Assembly (NCBI RefSeq): GCF_022809115.1
Contig: NZ_JALGBH010000002.1
Location: 933,543 to 997,542, forward strand
Reading direction: 5' to 3'
Source: Pedobacter montanisoli
GTDB lineage: Bacteria > Bacteroidota > Bacteroidia > Sphingobacteriales > Sphingobacteriaceae
DNA: 64,000 nucleotides
This document shows positions 28,397-36,899 of the stretch, piece after piece (position 1 is the first letter of the stretch; every line of letters starts with the position of its first letter). The translations under genes and the position numbers were made by a program. The notes beneath the pieces are model-generated. The model was not told the DNA's origin. It did not search any database and worked only from the letters and a program-made list of their open reading frames with translations.

Positions 28397-28480
28397 AAGA
28401 GGTTGTTTAAAGCAAATAAGGAAAGCTGTTCTGATATAGAACTTAATAAAGCCTTAATTGTTATTTAAACATCCTCTTTT
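28397..28480 (+). terminator. Long-armed hairpin after queA, member of a repeat family
   Basis: AAGAGGTTGTTTAAA (28397-28411) pairs with TTTAAACATCCTCTT (28464-28478) with one mismatch, followed by a T-run to 28487. The arm consensus is shared with the structures at 40232-40315 and 63725-63890, so it may be both terminator and dispersed element. Confidence 0.75.
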
Positions 28481-28499
28481 TTTATGGGATTTTTTTGAT

Positions 28500-29165
28500 A
28501 TGAAGCATTACGCAATAATTGTAGCAGGTGGCTCGGGTAAAAGGATGCAGAGTAATGTGTGTAAGCAATTTCTGATCTTAAATCATTTGCCTATACTAAT
28601 GCATACCATTAACGCTTTTTATCATACTATTTACAAACCTGAGATTATATTAGTTTTAGGAGTTGATTCGCAAGGTTACTGGGCAGATCTTTGTAAAGAA
28701 TACAACTTTGAAGTTCCTCATCAGATAATCAGCGGTGGCGAGCAACGTTTTCACTCTGTTAGAAATGGTTTGTTAGCGATAAAAGATGAAGGTATAGTAG
28801 CCATACACGATGCTGTACGTCCTTTGGTGAGTAAACAGCTGATTGAAAGAATGTATGAACAGGCTGCAGAAAACGGCAATGCAGTTCCTTATGTAAAAAC
28901 CAGCGATTCGCTAAGACAGATTTATAACAATACCAGCAAGATTGTAAACCGGGAACAGTATGTAATGATACAAACTCCCCAGACTTTTATAACAGACCAG
29001 TTAAGAAAGGCCTACCAACAAAACTACAAGCAAATGTTTACAGACGACGCTTCTGTGGTTGAAAACGCTGGCTTTAGGATCAATCTGGTTGAAGGCGAAA
29101 GAAATAACCTTAAGATCACTTATCCCGAAGATCTTAGAATAGCTTCTTTTCTTTTAGAAAATTAA
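28500..29165 (+). CDS. ispD: 2-C-methyl-D-erythritol 4-phosphate cytidylyltransferase
   Basis: The third step of the MEP isoprenoid pathway: CTP plus MEP gives CDP-ME. About 221 residues from ATG 28500 (MKHYAIIVAGGSGKRM), the Gly-rich CTP-binding loop, with GGEQRFHSVRNGL, IHDAVRPLV, QTPQTF and TDDASVVE. A longer in-frame start (14 codons upstream) would run into the queA terminator tail, so I reject it. Confidence 0.95.
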   Translation: MKHYAIIVAGGSGKRMQSNVCKQFLILNHLPILMHTINAFYHTIYKPEIILVLGVDSQGYWADLCKEYNFEVPHQIISGGEQRFHSVRNGLLAIKDEGIVAIHDAVRPLVSKQLIERMYEQAAENGNAVPYVKTSDSLRQIYNNTSKIVNREQYVMIQTPQTFITDQLRKAYQQNYKQMFTDDASVVENAGFRINLVEGERNNLKITYPEDLRIASFLLEN

Positions 29166-29200
29166 AAAAACAGGCTGTTACTTAATAAGCAGCCTGTTTT
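29166..29200 (+). terminator. Intrinsic terminator of ispD
   Basis: AAACAGGCTG and CAGCCTGTTTT form a perfect stem, immediately after the ispD stop. The flanking A- and T-runs make it usable in both directions, so it may also serve the small gene at 29217. Confidence 0.85.
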
Positions 29201-29216
29201 ATATTAACCCCTCACA

Positions 29217-29369
29217 TTATGCCGACCCTCTTATAATTCTAAGTAAAACGGCAACAATAGCTATTACCAATAAAATATGAATAATGCCACCCGTGTAGTA
29301 GCCTCCAAAAAAACTAACCGCCCAGATAATTACCAGGATTACGGCTATTAAATACAATAAATTTCCCAT
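29217..29369 (-). CDS. Small membrane protein, Lmo0937 family
   Basis: A 50-residue ORF: ATG at 29367-29369, stop TAA at 29217-29219. It begins MGNLLYLIAVILVIIWAVSF, continues with a Gly/Tyr-rich turn FGGYYTGGIIH and has a second hydrophobic segment ILLVIAIVAVLLRIIRG. This is the exact architecture of the Lmo0937-family two-helix proteins widespread in Bacteroidota, where they are stress-associated and of unknown function. It is flanked by terminators on both sides. Confidence 0.82.
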   Translation of the reverse strand: MGNLLYLIAVILVIIWAVSFFGGYYTGGIIHILLVIAIVAVLLRIIRGSA

Positions 29370-29467
29370 TGTTTTGTGATTTAGGTTTAATAAATATTAT
29401 AAATGCAATTTGTTATGCGATTAAGTTTATAACACCAAAACACAAAAAATGTTCTTATCATAAAAAC

Positions 29468-29504
29468 AAAAAGCCCTTCTTGCCATAGCAGAAGGGCTTT
29501 TTTG
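29468..29504. terminator. Bidirectional intrinsic terminator
   Basis: AAAAGCCCTTCT and AGAAGGGCTTTT form a perfect 12-bp stem around TGCCATAGC, with A-run before and T-run after. It serves the DUF2795 gene (leftward), whose stop is about 20 bases away. Confidence 0.88.
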
Positions 29505-29522
29505 AATAAATTATATCAATTA

Positions 29523-29744
29523 TTAATATTCGTCCTCGTTAAAGAAGAAATCATCTTTGGTAGGATAATCAGGCCAGATCTCTTCAATGGTTTCGTATGG
29601 CTCTCCATCGTCTTCTAATGCCTGTAAATTTTCAATAACCTCTACCGGCGAACCTGAACGAATTGCATAATCAATTAACTCATCTTTTGTTGCAGGCCAA
29701 GGAGCGTCTTCCAAGTGCGATGCTAGTTCTAATGTCCAATACAT
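29523..29744 (-). CDS. DUF2795 domain protein
   Basis: The 73-residue acidic protein begins MYWTLELASHLEDAPWPATKDELIDYAIRSG, matching DUF2795, whose larger members begin with a similar Trp/Pro-rich helix. The C-terminal half is strongly acidic (EDDGEPYETIEEIWPDYPTKDDFFFNEDEY). It is conserved in Bacteroidota and its function is unknown. Confidence 0.8.
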   Translation of the reverse strand: MYWTLELASHLEDAPWPATKDELIDYAIRSGSPVEVIENLQALEDDGEPYETIEEIWPDYPTKDDFFFNEDEY

Positions 29745-29841
29745 ATTTGTAAATTATTAATTCCTCAAAAATCTATTTCTCGCAAAAGTATGTTAAAAAA
29801 AATGAGCAAAGCAAATATTTTTTTCCACCATTTTACTTTAT

Positions 29842-30390
29842 CTACATTCTGGGTTCCCAAATGTTTTCTTTTGCCCCAGTGTCGTAACTTAATTTTCGTG
29901 CCAAAACAAATAAAAAATCGCTTAACCTGTTTAAATAAATCGTAACATTCTGATCTACATAGCTATTTTCTGACAATTCTACTACTAATCTCTCGGTCCG
30001 GCGACAAACACAGCGTGCCAGATGCGCAAAAGATGATACAGTAGTACCGCCAGGTAAGATAAAATGTTTTAAAGCAGGCAAATTCTCATTCATTTTATCT
30101 ATTCTTTCTTCCAGAAAGCTGATGTCAGAAGATAACAGGTCAGGTATTTTTTTTCTAGAACGTTCAGGATCTGAGGCCAGTGAAGAGCCTATGGTAAACA
30201 AACGGTCCTGTATTTCCTTTAATACCTTTGCATCTTCTTCATTTATTTGTTCACTTGCTATTAAACCGATGTATGAATTCAATTCATCTACAGTTCCATA
30301 AGCTTCGATACGTAAATGATATTTAGGTACCCGGGTACCTCCTATTAACGAGGTTTGTCCCTTATCTCCTGTTTTTGTATATATCTTCAT
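29842..30390 (-). CDS. PduO-type cob(I)alamin adenosyltransferase
   Basis: This trimeric-type ATP:corrinoid adenosyltransferase makes adenosylcobalamin. The 182 residues carry the N-terminal ATP site KIYTKTGDKGQTSLIGG and the conserved helix ARCVCRRTERLVVEL, plus LNRLSDFLFVLAR. The length is normal. No other cobalamin gene is adjacent, which suits a corrinoid-scavenging or repair role. Confidence 0.93.
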   Translation of the reverse strand: MKIYTKTGDKGQTSLIGGTRVPKYHLRIEAYGTVDELNSYIGLIASEQINEEDAKVLKEIQDRLFTIGSSLASDPERSRKKIPDLLSSDISFLEERIDKMNENLPALKHFILPGGTTVSSFAHLARCVCRRTERLVVELSENSYVDQNVTIYLNRLSDFLFVLARKLSYDTGAKENIWEPRM

Positions 30391-30491
30391 TACAGTTCTA
30401 TCTTGCTGAAAGATATAAACAAAAATGCTTTTTTCTTAAAAAAATCGATGTTTTACAATAGCAGAAGGCTTTTTTTGATTTTAAAATTACA

Positions 30492-31250
30492 CTATTGTAT
30501 ATTTTCAAAATCGTTACCGCTCTCTTGAATAGCCTGTAAACGTGGAGAAACCGATTTAATATCTGTATTTACATAATCGTTCTCTATTAAACCATCTCGC
30601 ATACGTACAATACGGTGTGCATGTTGTGCAATATCTTCTTCGTGGGTAACCAATATGATGGTGTTACCTTTACTGTGAATTTCTTCAAGTAAGCCCATAA
30701 TTTCAACAGAAGTTTTGGTATCTAAGTTCCCTGTAGGCTCATCTGCCAAAATAATTGAAGGATTATTGATTAAAGCTCTGGCTACTGCAACTCTCTGGCG
30801 TTGGCCACCCGATAACTCATTAGGTTTGTGCATTACCCTTGTACCTAAGCCAACACTCTCTAAAGCGGCCTGTGCTCTGTTTTCGCGATCTTTCTTTTTT
30901 AAACCGGCATAAATTAAAGGTAGTGCCACATTGTCTAATGAAGTAGATCTTGGCAAAAGGTTAAAGGTTTGGAAAACGAAACCTATTTCTTTATTACGCA
31001 CATCTGCAAGCTGATTCTCGCTCATGTGGCTTACATTGGTGCCATTTAAAATATATTCACCTTTGGTTGGTGTATCTAAACAGCCTAATATATTCATTAA
31101 AGTAGATTTACCTGAACCAGAAGGTCCCATCAATGCTACGAATTCACCTTTTTTAATACTAAGACTTACCGATTTTAATGCATGGATAACCTCTGTACCA
31201 ATAACGTATTTACGGCCTATATCTTTGATGTCAATTAGTGATTCTTGCAT
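30492..31250 (-). CDS. LolD/MacB-type ABC transporter ATPase
   Basis: The 252-residue ATPase has Walker [11 protein letters not shown]-loop VFQTFNLLP, signature [10 protein letters not shown], Walker [12 protein letters not shown] and the switch His in LVTHEED, typical of the MacB/LolD class. It has about 25 residues beyond the usual core at the C terminus ([22 protein letters not shown]). The probable partner is the permease at 25921-27168. It lies 51 bases downstream of gatC on the same strand. Confidence 0.92.
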   Translation of the reverse strand: MQESLIDIKDIGRKYVIGTEVIHALKSVSLSIKKGEFVALMGPSGSGKSTLMNILGCLDTPTKGEYILNGTNVSHMSENQLADVRNKEIGFVFQTFNLLPRSTSLDNVALPLIYAGLKKKDRENRAQAALESVGLGTRVMHKPNELSGGQRQRVAVARALINNPSIILADEPTGNLDTKTSVEIMGLLEEIHSKGNTIILVTHEEDIAQHAHRIVRMRDGLIENDYVNTDIKSVSPRLQAIQESGNDFENIQ

Positions 31251-31301
31251 AATGTTTTTTTATCTAAGACAATTAAACCCTCTGTTATGTTACAAGTAAA
31301 C

Positions 31302-31592
31302 TTATTTTTCTAAAATTTTTGGAACCATGAAATAGCTTTCGTTATGTAAAGCCGCATTTTCTAAACCGGCTTTTGTGGTAATTTCATGTTTTACCACATC
31401 TTCACGCCAACGGTTTTCTTCTACATTCATGTATACCAGCGGCTCTACCTCTGTAGTATCCAGTTCATTTAACTTTTCCATAAAAGTTAAAATTTTGGTC
31501 ATCTCGGTTACGTTCTGCTCTATCTCTTCCTCTTTAATAGCAATACGGGCCAGATCAGCAACTTTTAAAACGGTATCTCTATCTATTTTCAT
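31302..31592 (-). CDS. gatC: Asp/Glu-tRNA(Asn/Gln) amidotransferase subunit C
   Basis: This 96-residue GatC (VLKVADLARIAI, MTKILTFMEKLNELDTTEVEPL, the belt-like motif around GatA) is the small subunit of the complex that amidates misacylated Asp-tRNA-Asn or Glu-tRNA-Gln. gatA and gatB are not in the window. The start ATG overlaps the stop of plsC by one base (TAATG), implying translational coupling. Confidence 0.93.
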   Translation of the reverse strand: MKIDRDTVLKVADLARIAIKEEEIEQNVTEMTKILTFMEKLNELDTTEVEPLVYMNVEENRWREDVVKHEITTKAGLENAALHNESYFMVPKILEK

Positions 31593-32323
31593 TATAATTT
31601 ACTGTTTATGATCGCATAAACCTGATCGCGCAAATTTTCATCTGTTTGATCTGCTAATATATTGGTTAAAATTGGTTTATGCACATAAATATCTACAATA
31701 CCGGGTCTTGAGCCATATTTCACACCGTCATCCCACATAATTTGCCATAAGTTTTGAATACTTACGGGTACAACCGGGATTCCTTTCTCTATCGCCAACC
31801 TGAAAGGGCCATTTTTAAAATCCTGCAAAACGGGAGGATATGAATTATCTATCCTTCCCTCAGGAAAAATAATTAGGCTCATGCCTTGGTCTAAATTATC
31901 AGCAGCCCGTTTAAATGCCTTGAATGCTCCAATCTTACTTTCCCTATTCACCGGAATATCAATAGTTCTGAAAAAAATACCCAATACCGGGTTTTTCATC
32001 AGCTCTTCTTTGCCCATAAAATGGTAAGCTCCTCTTGCTAACAGGCAAAAAGCCAGTATATCAAGATTTGAAGTATGATTGGCACAAAATATATAAGTCT
32101 GCTTTTTATTGAGCTTCTGCTCTATTTGAAACCTGAAAAATATACCCGATAAAGCACTTGTCATAAACGAGTGTATGGTCCTGAAAATATTTAGTGTACG
32201 ATAAAAACGTTGATTTCTACTGAAAAGATAATAAAATGGTAAAAAAAGAATAAACAGAAGGAGGATACAAAACAGAAAATAAAAAAGGTGTATCTTTTTC
32301 AATAATCTTTTCATCGGCATCAA
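31592..32323 (-). CDS. plsC: 1-acylglycerol-3-phosphate O-acyltransferase (PlsC family)
   Basis: This membrane acyltransferase (243 residues) makes phosphatidic acid. An N-terminal membrane helix (FYFLFCILLLFILFLPFYYL) is followed by the HX4D motif in CANHTSNLD and the FPEGR motif in LIIFPEGRID. A further conserved PVVPVSI block is also present. First gene of a leftward plsC-gatC-ABC ATPase run. Confidence 0.88.
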   Translation of the reverse strand: MMPMKRLLKKIHLFYFLFCILLLFILFLPFYYLFSRNQRFYRTLNIFRTIHSFMTSALSGIFFRFQIEQKLNKKQTYIFCANHTSNLDILAFCLLARGAYHFMGKEELMKNPVLGIFFRTIDIPVNRESKIGAFKAFKRAADNLDQGMSLIIFPEGRIDNSYPPVLQDFKNGPFRLAIEKGIPVVPVSIQNLWQIMWDDGVKYGSRPGIVDIYVHKPILTNILADQTDENLRDQVYAIINSKL

Positions 32324-32430
32324 AAATATAACAATTATGTAAACCTACAACTTTTAAAAATCAAGCGCATTATTTTAAATCAAAAAACATTTTTTATACG
32401 CCATTCTATGTTTTTTCTTAATTTCGGAGC

Positions 32431-33432
32431 ATGATGAAAGAAATAGTTGTAAGTGGTATAAGATCTACCGGAAAACTGCATTTAGGAAACTATTACGGAG
32501 CTATAACTAACTTTTTAAAAATGCAAAAAGAGTACAACTGCTATTTCTTTATAGCCGATTTGCACTCTTTAACTACGCATCCAACGCCCGCAAACTTAAA
32601 CGATAGTGTAAAAACCGTTTTAGTAGATTATCTGGCATGCGGTATAGATCCCGAAGAATGTACGATCTATGTACAGTCTGATGTGCCTGAGATTATCGAA
32701 TTATATTTATACCTGAATATGAACGCCTATTTGGGCGAACTAGAAAGAGCTACATCTTTTAAAGATAAAGTAAGATCTAATCCTGATAACGTAAATGCGG
32801 GGCTTCTAACCTACCCGGTTTTAATGGCTGCCGATATCCTGATCCATAAAGCCGTAAAAGTACCTGTTGGAAAAGATCAGGAACAACATTTGGAAATGGC
32901 ACGTACTTTTGGTAATCGCTTTAACCGTTTATATAACAGTGAATATTTTCCTGAGCCTTATGCATTTAGTTATGCAAAAAACCTGGTAAAAGTACCTGGA
33001 TTAGATGGCAAAGGAAAAATGGGTAAATCTGAAGGTGATGCCAATTGTATTTACCTTTCTGATACGCCTGAATCTATTCGTAAGAAAGTTTCAAGAGCAG
33101 TTACCGATGGCGGTCCTACTGCAGAAAATCAGCAAAAGCCTGAAGCGATCCGGAACTTGTTTGATCTGATGAAAATTGTATCTGCAGAAGACACGCTTGC
33201 TCATTTTGATGAACAATACAATAAAATGGCTATCCGTTATGGCGATTTTAAGAAGCAACTGGCAGAAGACATGATCATTGCTACCAATCCTATAAGAGAA
33301 CGTATAAATGATATTGCCAATGATTCTGACTACCTTAGAAAAGTAGCCAGATTAGGCGCAGATAAGGCAAGGGAAAGCGCCCAAAAAACCATAAAAGAAA
33401 TAAGAGAACTCATAGGATTTAGAAGTTTTTAA
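32431..33432 (+). CDS. trpS: Tryptophanyl-tRNA synthetase
   Basis: Class I synthetase (333 residues) with the HIGH-type motif in GKLHLGNYYGA, the tryptophan-pocket region IADLHSLT, VPVGKDQEQH and the KMSKS-type KMGKSEGD. The start is ATG 32431 or the next codon ATG 32434. Divergent from plsC. Confidence 0.97.
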   Translation: MMKEIVVSGIRSTGKLHLGNYYGAITNFLKMQKEYNCYFFIADLHSLTTHPTPANLNDSVKTVLVDYLACGIDPEECTIYVQSDVPEIIELYLYLNMNAYLGELERATSFKDKVRSNPDNVNAGLLTYPVLMAADILIHKAVKVPVGKDQEQHLEMARTFGNRFNRLYNSEYFPEPYAFSYAKNLVKVPGLDGKGKMGKSEGDANCIYLSDTPESIRKKVSRAVTDGGPTAENQQKPEAIRNLFDLMKIVSAEDTLAHFDEQYNKMAIRYGDFKKQLAEDMIIATNPIRERINDIANDSDYLRKVARLGADKARESAQKTIKEIRELIGFRSF

Positions 33433-33512
33433 TTTATATAATACATAGGAGATGTTAGATATGAGATAGAAGAAATCCGTCTCAAATCTCAAGTCTCAAA
33501 ATCTAAAGAAAA

Positions 33513-34127
33513 ATGCACATAGCAGTAGTTGGAAACATTGGTGCTGGTAAAACCACATTAACAGGTTTATTAGCCAAAAATTATGGTTGGGAAGCGCTTT
33601 ATGAAGCCGTTGATAACAATCCTTATCTAGAGGATTTTTACAGCGATATGAAACGCTGGAGCTTTAACCTTCAGATCTATTTTTTAAACAGCCGTTTTCA
33701 ACAGATTGTAGAGATAGAAAAACTTCAAAGAAACGTTATTCAGGACAGAACCATTTATGAGGATGCCCATATTTTTGCCGAAAACCTACATGAAATGGGC
33801 CTGATGACTACTCGTGATCACGACAATTACCGGGCTATTTTTGATAACATTACTTCATTTATCAAAGCCCCTGATTTATTGATTTATCTCAGAGCTTCTG
33901 TACCTACTCTGGTAAACAATATTCAGCGTCGCGGACGCGAATACGAAGCCGGAATCAGAATTGATTACCTATCTAAGCTCAATGAAAAATATGAAGCCTG
34001 GATCAAAGATTATAAATTAGGAAAGCTGTTAATTTTAGATAAAGACAGACTGGACTTTACCAATAATCCTGAGGATTTGGGTGCTGTTATCCAATCTATA
34101 GAGGCTGAAATACACGGTTTGTTTTAA
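33513..34127 (+). CDS. Deoxynucleoside kinase
   Basis: The 204-residue protein has P-loop GNIGAGKTTL, substrate-binding EAVDNNPYLEDFY, DRTIYEDAHIF (the DRS-like arginine motif) and lid residues NIQRRGREYE. This fits the dNK/dGK family that phosphorylates salvaged deoxynucleosides; the base specificity is not clear by eye. kdsB starts three bases after its stop, so the two are probably co-transcribed. Confidence 0.9.
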   Translation: MHIAVVGNIGAGKTTLTGLLAKNYGWEALYEAVDNNPYLEDFYSDMKRWSFNLQIYFLNSRFQQIVEIEKLQRNVIQDRTIYEDAHIFAENLHEMGLMTTRDHDNYRAIFDNITSFIKAPDLLIYLRASVPTLVNNIQRRGREYEAGIRIDYLSKLNEKYEAWIKDYKLGKLLILDKDRLDFTNNPEDLGAVIQSIEAEIHGLF

Positions 34128-34130
34128 ACG

Positions 34131-34886
34131 ATGAATATAGTAGATACATCAAAGTCTTTACGTATACTGGGCATCATACCTGCCCGTTATGCTTCTACCC
34201 GTTTTCCCGGAAAACCTTTGGTTGATATCAATGGTAAAACCATGATAAACAGAACTTATGAACAAGCTTTATCATGTAAAAGTTTAACTAAAGTAGTAGT
34301 AGCCACAGACGATGTACGTATTGCTGAAGAAGTAGAAAAGTTTGGTGGATCATTTGTAATGACCTCTGATCAACATCAAAGTGGAACAGACCGCTGCGCC
34401 GAAGTGGCCGCCTCAATGCCCGATTTTGATGTAATCATTAACATACAGGGCGATGAGCCTTTCATTAACCCTGAACAGATCAGATTATTAACGGATTGTT
34501 TCCAGGAACCTACTGTTAAAATAGCTACGCTGATCAAAGAAATTCATACAGAACAGGAACTCTTTAACGTAAATGTGCCTAAAGTAATAATAAATACAAA
34601 TGCTGATGCACTATACTTTAGCAGACATCCTATCCCGTTTATACGCAATGCCGAAGAAAAAGACTGGATAAAGCAGCATCAATATTATAAGCATATCGGT
34701 ATTTATGGCTATTTGCGTGAAACCTTATTGGAGATTACGGAAATATCTCCCTCGTCTCTTGAAAAAGCCGAGAGCTTAGAGCAGTTACGTTGGTTGGAAA
34801 ATGGTTATACCATTAGAACAGCCATAACAGACCTTGAAACACTTGCTATTGATACACCCGAGGATTTAAAGAAAATAAAACTATAG
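34131..34886 (+). CDS. kdsB: 3-deoxy-manno-octulosonate cytidylyltransferase
   Basis: CMP-Kdo synthetase, which activates Kdo for the lipopolysaccharide core. The 251 residues include IIPARYASTRFPGKPL, VVATDD, MTSDQHQSGTDRCAE, INIQGDEPFI and HIGIYGY, all standard KdsB motifs. It follows the deoxynucleoside kinase by three bases and precedes a lipoprotein gene by 31. Confidence 0.96.
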   Translation: MNIVDTSKSLRILGIIPARYASTRFPGKPLVDINGKTMINRTYEQALSCKSLTKVVVATDDVRIAEEVEKFGGSFVMTSDQHQSGTDRCAEVAASMPDFDVIINIQGDEPFINPEQIRLLTDCFQEPTVKIATLIKEIHTEQELFNVNVPKVIINTNADALYFSRHPIPFIRNAEEKDWIKQHQYYKHIGIYGYLRETLLEITEISPSSLEKAESLEQLRWLENGYTIRTAITDLETLAIDTPEDLKKIKL

Positions 34887-34917
34887 TGTGTATTTTCTTG
34901 TTATACTAAAAAATCTT

Positions 34918-35451
34918 ATGCAAAAAATTTACGCTTTAGCTCTGCTCTGCTCATTGTTCTTTGTAGCCTGTAATCGCTCTGATTCTGGCAAAAGTAATAT
35001 CAATGACCTTTCAAAAACAACGCTTTATGCTTTTAGCGATTTAGCTAAACAGGATACTTTTAAAATAGCTGTAAAAGGCAGTGATACCAAAAATATGCAT
35101 CTGCTCTTTACCATTGTTGCATACAATGGCAAAGAGATTTACCGCGAAGAATTAAAAGCAGAAGAAATTCTGAAAAACTATCTTGCCTCTGCCGCTATGA
35201 AAAAGGAAAAAGACAAAATCAAGTTCCTTACAGAAGAAGTCGATTTCTTTTTTGATGAGCGTCATTTTATAGAACCCGCTGTTACCGAGAACGAAAGTCC
35301 GGATAATAACGTACCCGATAAGGATTTTTATAATGAGCTGAAAAAAAATGGTTTGAACGGATTTGAGTACAGGATCAGTAAAGATAAAAACCTGTACATA
35401 GCCTGGTCGCAAAAAGAGCAAAAGGTTAAAATCTATTACAAATGCTGTTAA
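34918..35451 (+). CDS. Predicted lipoprotein, function unknown
   Basis: From ATG 34918, MQKIYALALLCSLFFVACNRSDSG is a clear lipoprotein signal with the lipobox FVAC. The remaining ~160 residues are charged and lysine-rich (EELKAEEILKNYLASAAMKKEKDKIKFLTEEVDFFFDE) and end YKCC. I do not recognise a family. It probably shares the kdsB transcript. Confidence 0.75.
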   Translation: MQKIYALALLCSLFFVACNRSDSGKSNINDLSKTTLYAFSDLAKQDTFKIAVKGSDTKNMHLLFTIVAYNGKEIYREELKAEEILKNYLASAAMKKEKDKIKFLTEEVDFFFDERHFIEPAVTENESPDNNVPDKDFYNELKKNGLNGFEYRISKDKNLYIAWSQKEQKVKIYYKCC

Positions 35452-35490
35452 AATAAGCTTTGTTTTACTTAATCATATCTATTTTTAACC

Positions 35491-35498
35491 TATCTTTG
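35491..35498 (+). promoter_or_regulatory. Candidate -7 box ahead of the copper-type cluster
   Basis: TATCTTTG fits TAnnTTTG. Transcription would begin about 5 bases later, at or next to the GTG start of the following gene, so the message could be nearly leaderless. No matching -33 element is visible at the right spacing. Confidence 0.4.
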
Positions 35499-35502
35499 CC
35501 AT

Positions 35503-35880
35503 GTGATAGTGGTTAGAAAAATAGTTGCTTTATTATTGCTTACGGGCATTTTAGCCAATTGCTTTAATTATGCCATTGTTTCTACTTCATACCAACTCAA
35601 TAAAGAATATATCGCTTCGGTACTCTGTACCAATAAAGACAAGCCAGAACTGCATTGCGATGGTAAGTGTTTCCTCGATATTAAACTAAAAGAGCTTGAA
35701 CAAAAAAACAAACAGGAACAGGAAAATCTTAAAAAACTGGTAGAAACCGTTATTCCTGAATATGCTGAAGTGATTTTACCCCTTTATGAACAACCTGTTA
35801 GCTCTTCTATTCCTTTTTACCTTCAGCAAAAACCAATCGCTAAAGTCAATGCGGTTTTTCATCCACCAAAATTAGCTTAA
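35503..35880 (+). CDS. Small exported protein with CXnCXGKC motif, copper-cluster associated
   Basis: The 125-residue protein starts at GTG 35503 (an overlapping ATG at 35501 is followed directly by a stop). A hydrophobic N terminus (KIVALLLLTGILANCFNYAI) precedes the cysteine-bearing segment VLCTNKDKPELHCDGKCFLD and a Lys/Glu/Gln coiled-coil stretch (LKELEQKNKQEQENLKKLVE). The Cys pattern and position as first gene before MbnP/MbnH suggest a periplasmic metal-associated role; the family is not one I can name. Confidence 0.7.
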   Translation: MIVVRKIVALLLLTGILANCFNYAIVSTSYQLNKEYIASVLCTNKDKPELHCDGKCFLDIKLKELEQKNKQEQENLKKLVETVIPEYAEVILPLYEQPVSSSIPFYLQQKPIAKVNAVFHPPKLA

Positions 35881-36069
35881 ACTTAAATGGATTGTTTGCT
35901 TACAATAGTTTATGCTATTGTATGAATTCGTATGCCTGCTTTCAGGTATAGGAGCCTACCATACTCTCCAATTAGTCTTTCGTATTATCAGTAACCTTAT
36001 ACTGATCAATTTTAACCATTTAAATCGTTTGTTGCCTATGCAATGAACCCCATTATAATTTATTTAAAA

Positions 36070-36894
36070 ATGAAAAAGATCATTACGCTTATTGCCATAA
36101 ATGCCATTTTATTTACAGCATGTAAAAAAGATTCTAACCCTGTTCCTGATTTTGATGAGAATAACCTCGCCCCACTTTCTGTTGAATTTGACAATATTGC
36201 AGGAGGCAGAACGCTTACGTTTAACAATACAGATGTACCTTATACCAATGCTAAAGGCGAATCTGTTAGCATAAGTCTTCTCCAGTATTTTATCAGTAAT
36301 ATTAAAGTAACCACAACAAGTGGCAAAGAATATACCGTTAAGCAAGACGATTCGTATTTCTTAATTAACGGAGCCGATAAAAGTACCCGATTCGCTAAAA
36401 TAAAAGTACCTGAAGGCGATTACAGCAAACTTACCTTTGTATTAGGCATTGACAGTTTAAGGAGTACCATGCCTCTAGATAAAAGAACAGGTGTATTAGA
36501 TCCTGCTTCTGGCAGTGGCATGTACTGGGGCTGGAATTCAGGCTATATTTTCTTTAAAATGGAAGGAAACTCTTCTTCTATTACAGACGACCAGTCAGGA
36601 GATCCTACCGGTAAAAAACAGTTCAAATACCACATTGGCGGTTTTGGCGGCTATAGTTCCTCTACTATCAACAACATCAAAACCATTACCCTTGATCTTA
36701 CCAATGCAGGCATTGCTAAAGTAAGAAAAGACAGACAGAGCAATATCCATTTATTTGTAGATGTTCTAAAGGTATTTAATGGCAGCAACAGTTTCAGCAT
36801 AAAAGAGCATCCTAACGTAATGTTCAGCGAATATTCGGTTAGCATAGCTAAAAACCTCAGCGAAATGTTTAAACACGATCATACTGAAAACTAA
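36070..36894 (+). CDS. MbnP-family copper-binding lipoprotein
   Basis: From ATG 36070 the protein has a lipoprotein signal (MKKIITLIAINAILFTAC, lipid Cys18). Its body is MbnP-like: VEFDNIAGGRTLTFN, LLQYFISNIKV, and the key segment GMYWGWNSGYIFFKMEG. That segment holds Trp153 and Trp155. In studied MbnP proteins a conserved Trp is oxidised to kynurenine by the partner MbnH to build a copper site. The mbnH-like gene starts 5 bases after this stop, which strongly supports the pairing. An in-frame ATG 9 codons upstream is less likely because the signal begins at 36070. Confidence 0.87.
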   Translation: MKKIITLIAINAILFTACKKDSNPVPDFDENNLAPLSVEFDNIAGGRTLTFNNTDVPYTNAKGESVSISLLQYFISNIKVTTTSGKEYTVKQDDSYFLINGADKSTRFAKIKVPEGDYSKLTFVLGIDSLRSTMPLDKRTGVLDPASGSGMYWGWNSGYIFFKMEGNSSSITDDQSGDPTGKKQFKYHIGGFGGYSSSTINNIKTITLDLTNAGIAKVRKDRQSNIHLFVDVLKVFNGSNSFSIKEHPNVMFSEYSVSIAKNLSEMFKHDHTEN

Positions 36895-36899
36895 ACAGC

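Noticed and set aside
33440..33500. Possible hairpin between trpS and the kinase gene
   Set aside because: Short matching pieces around 'gagat' and 'ctcaa' exist but no convincing stem or function.
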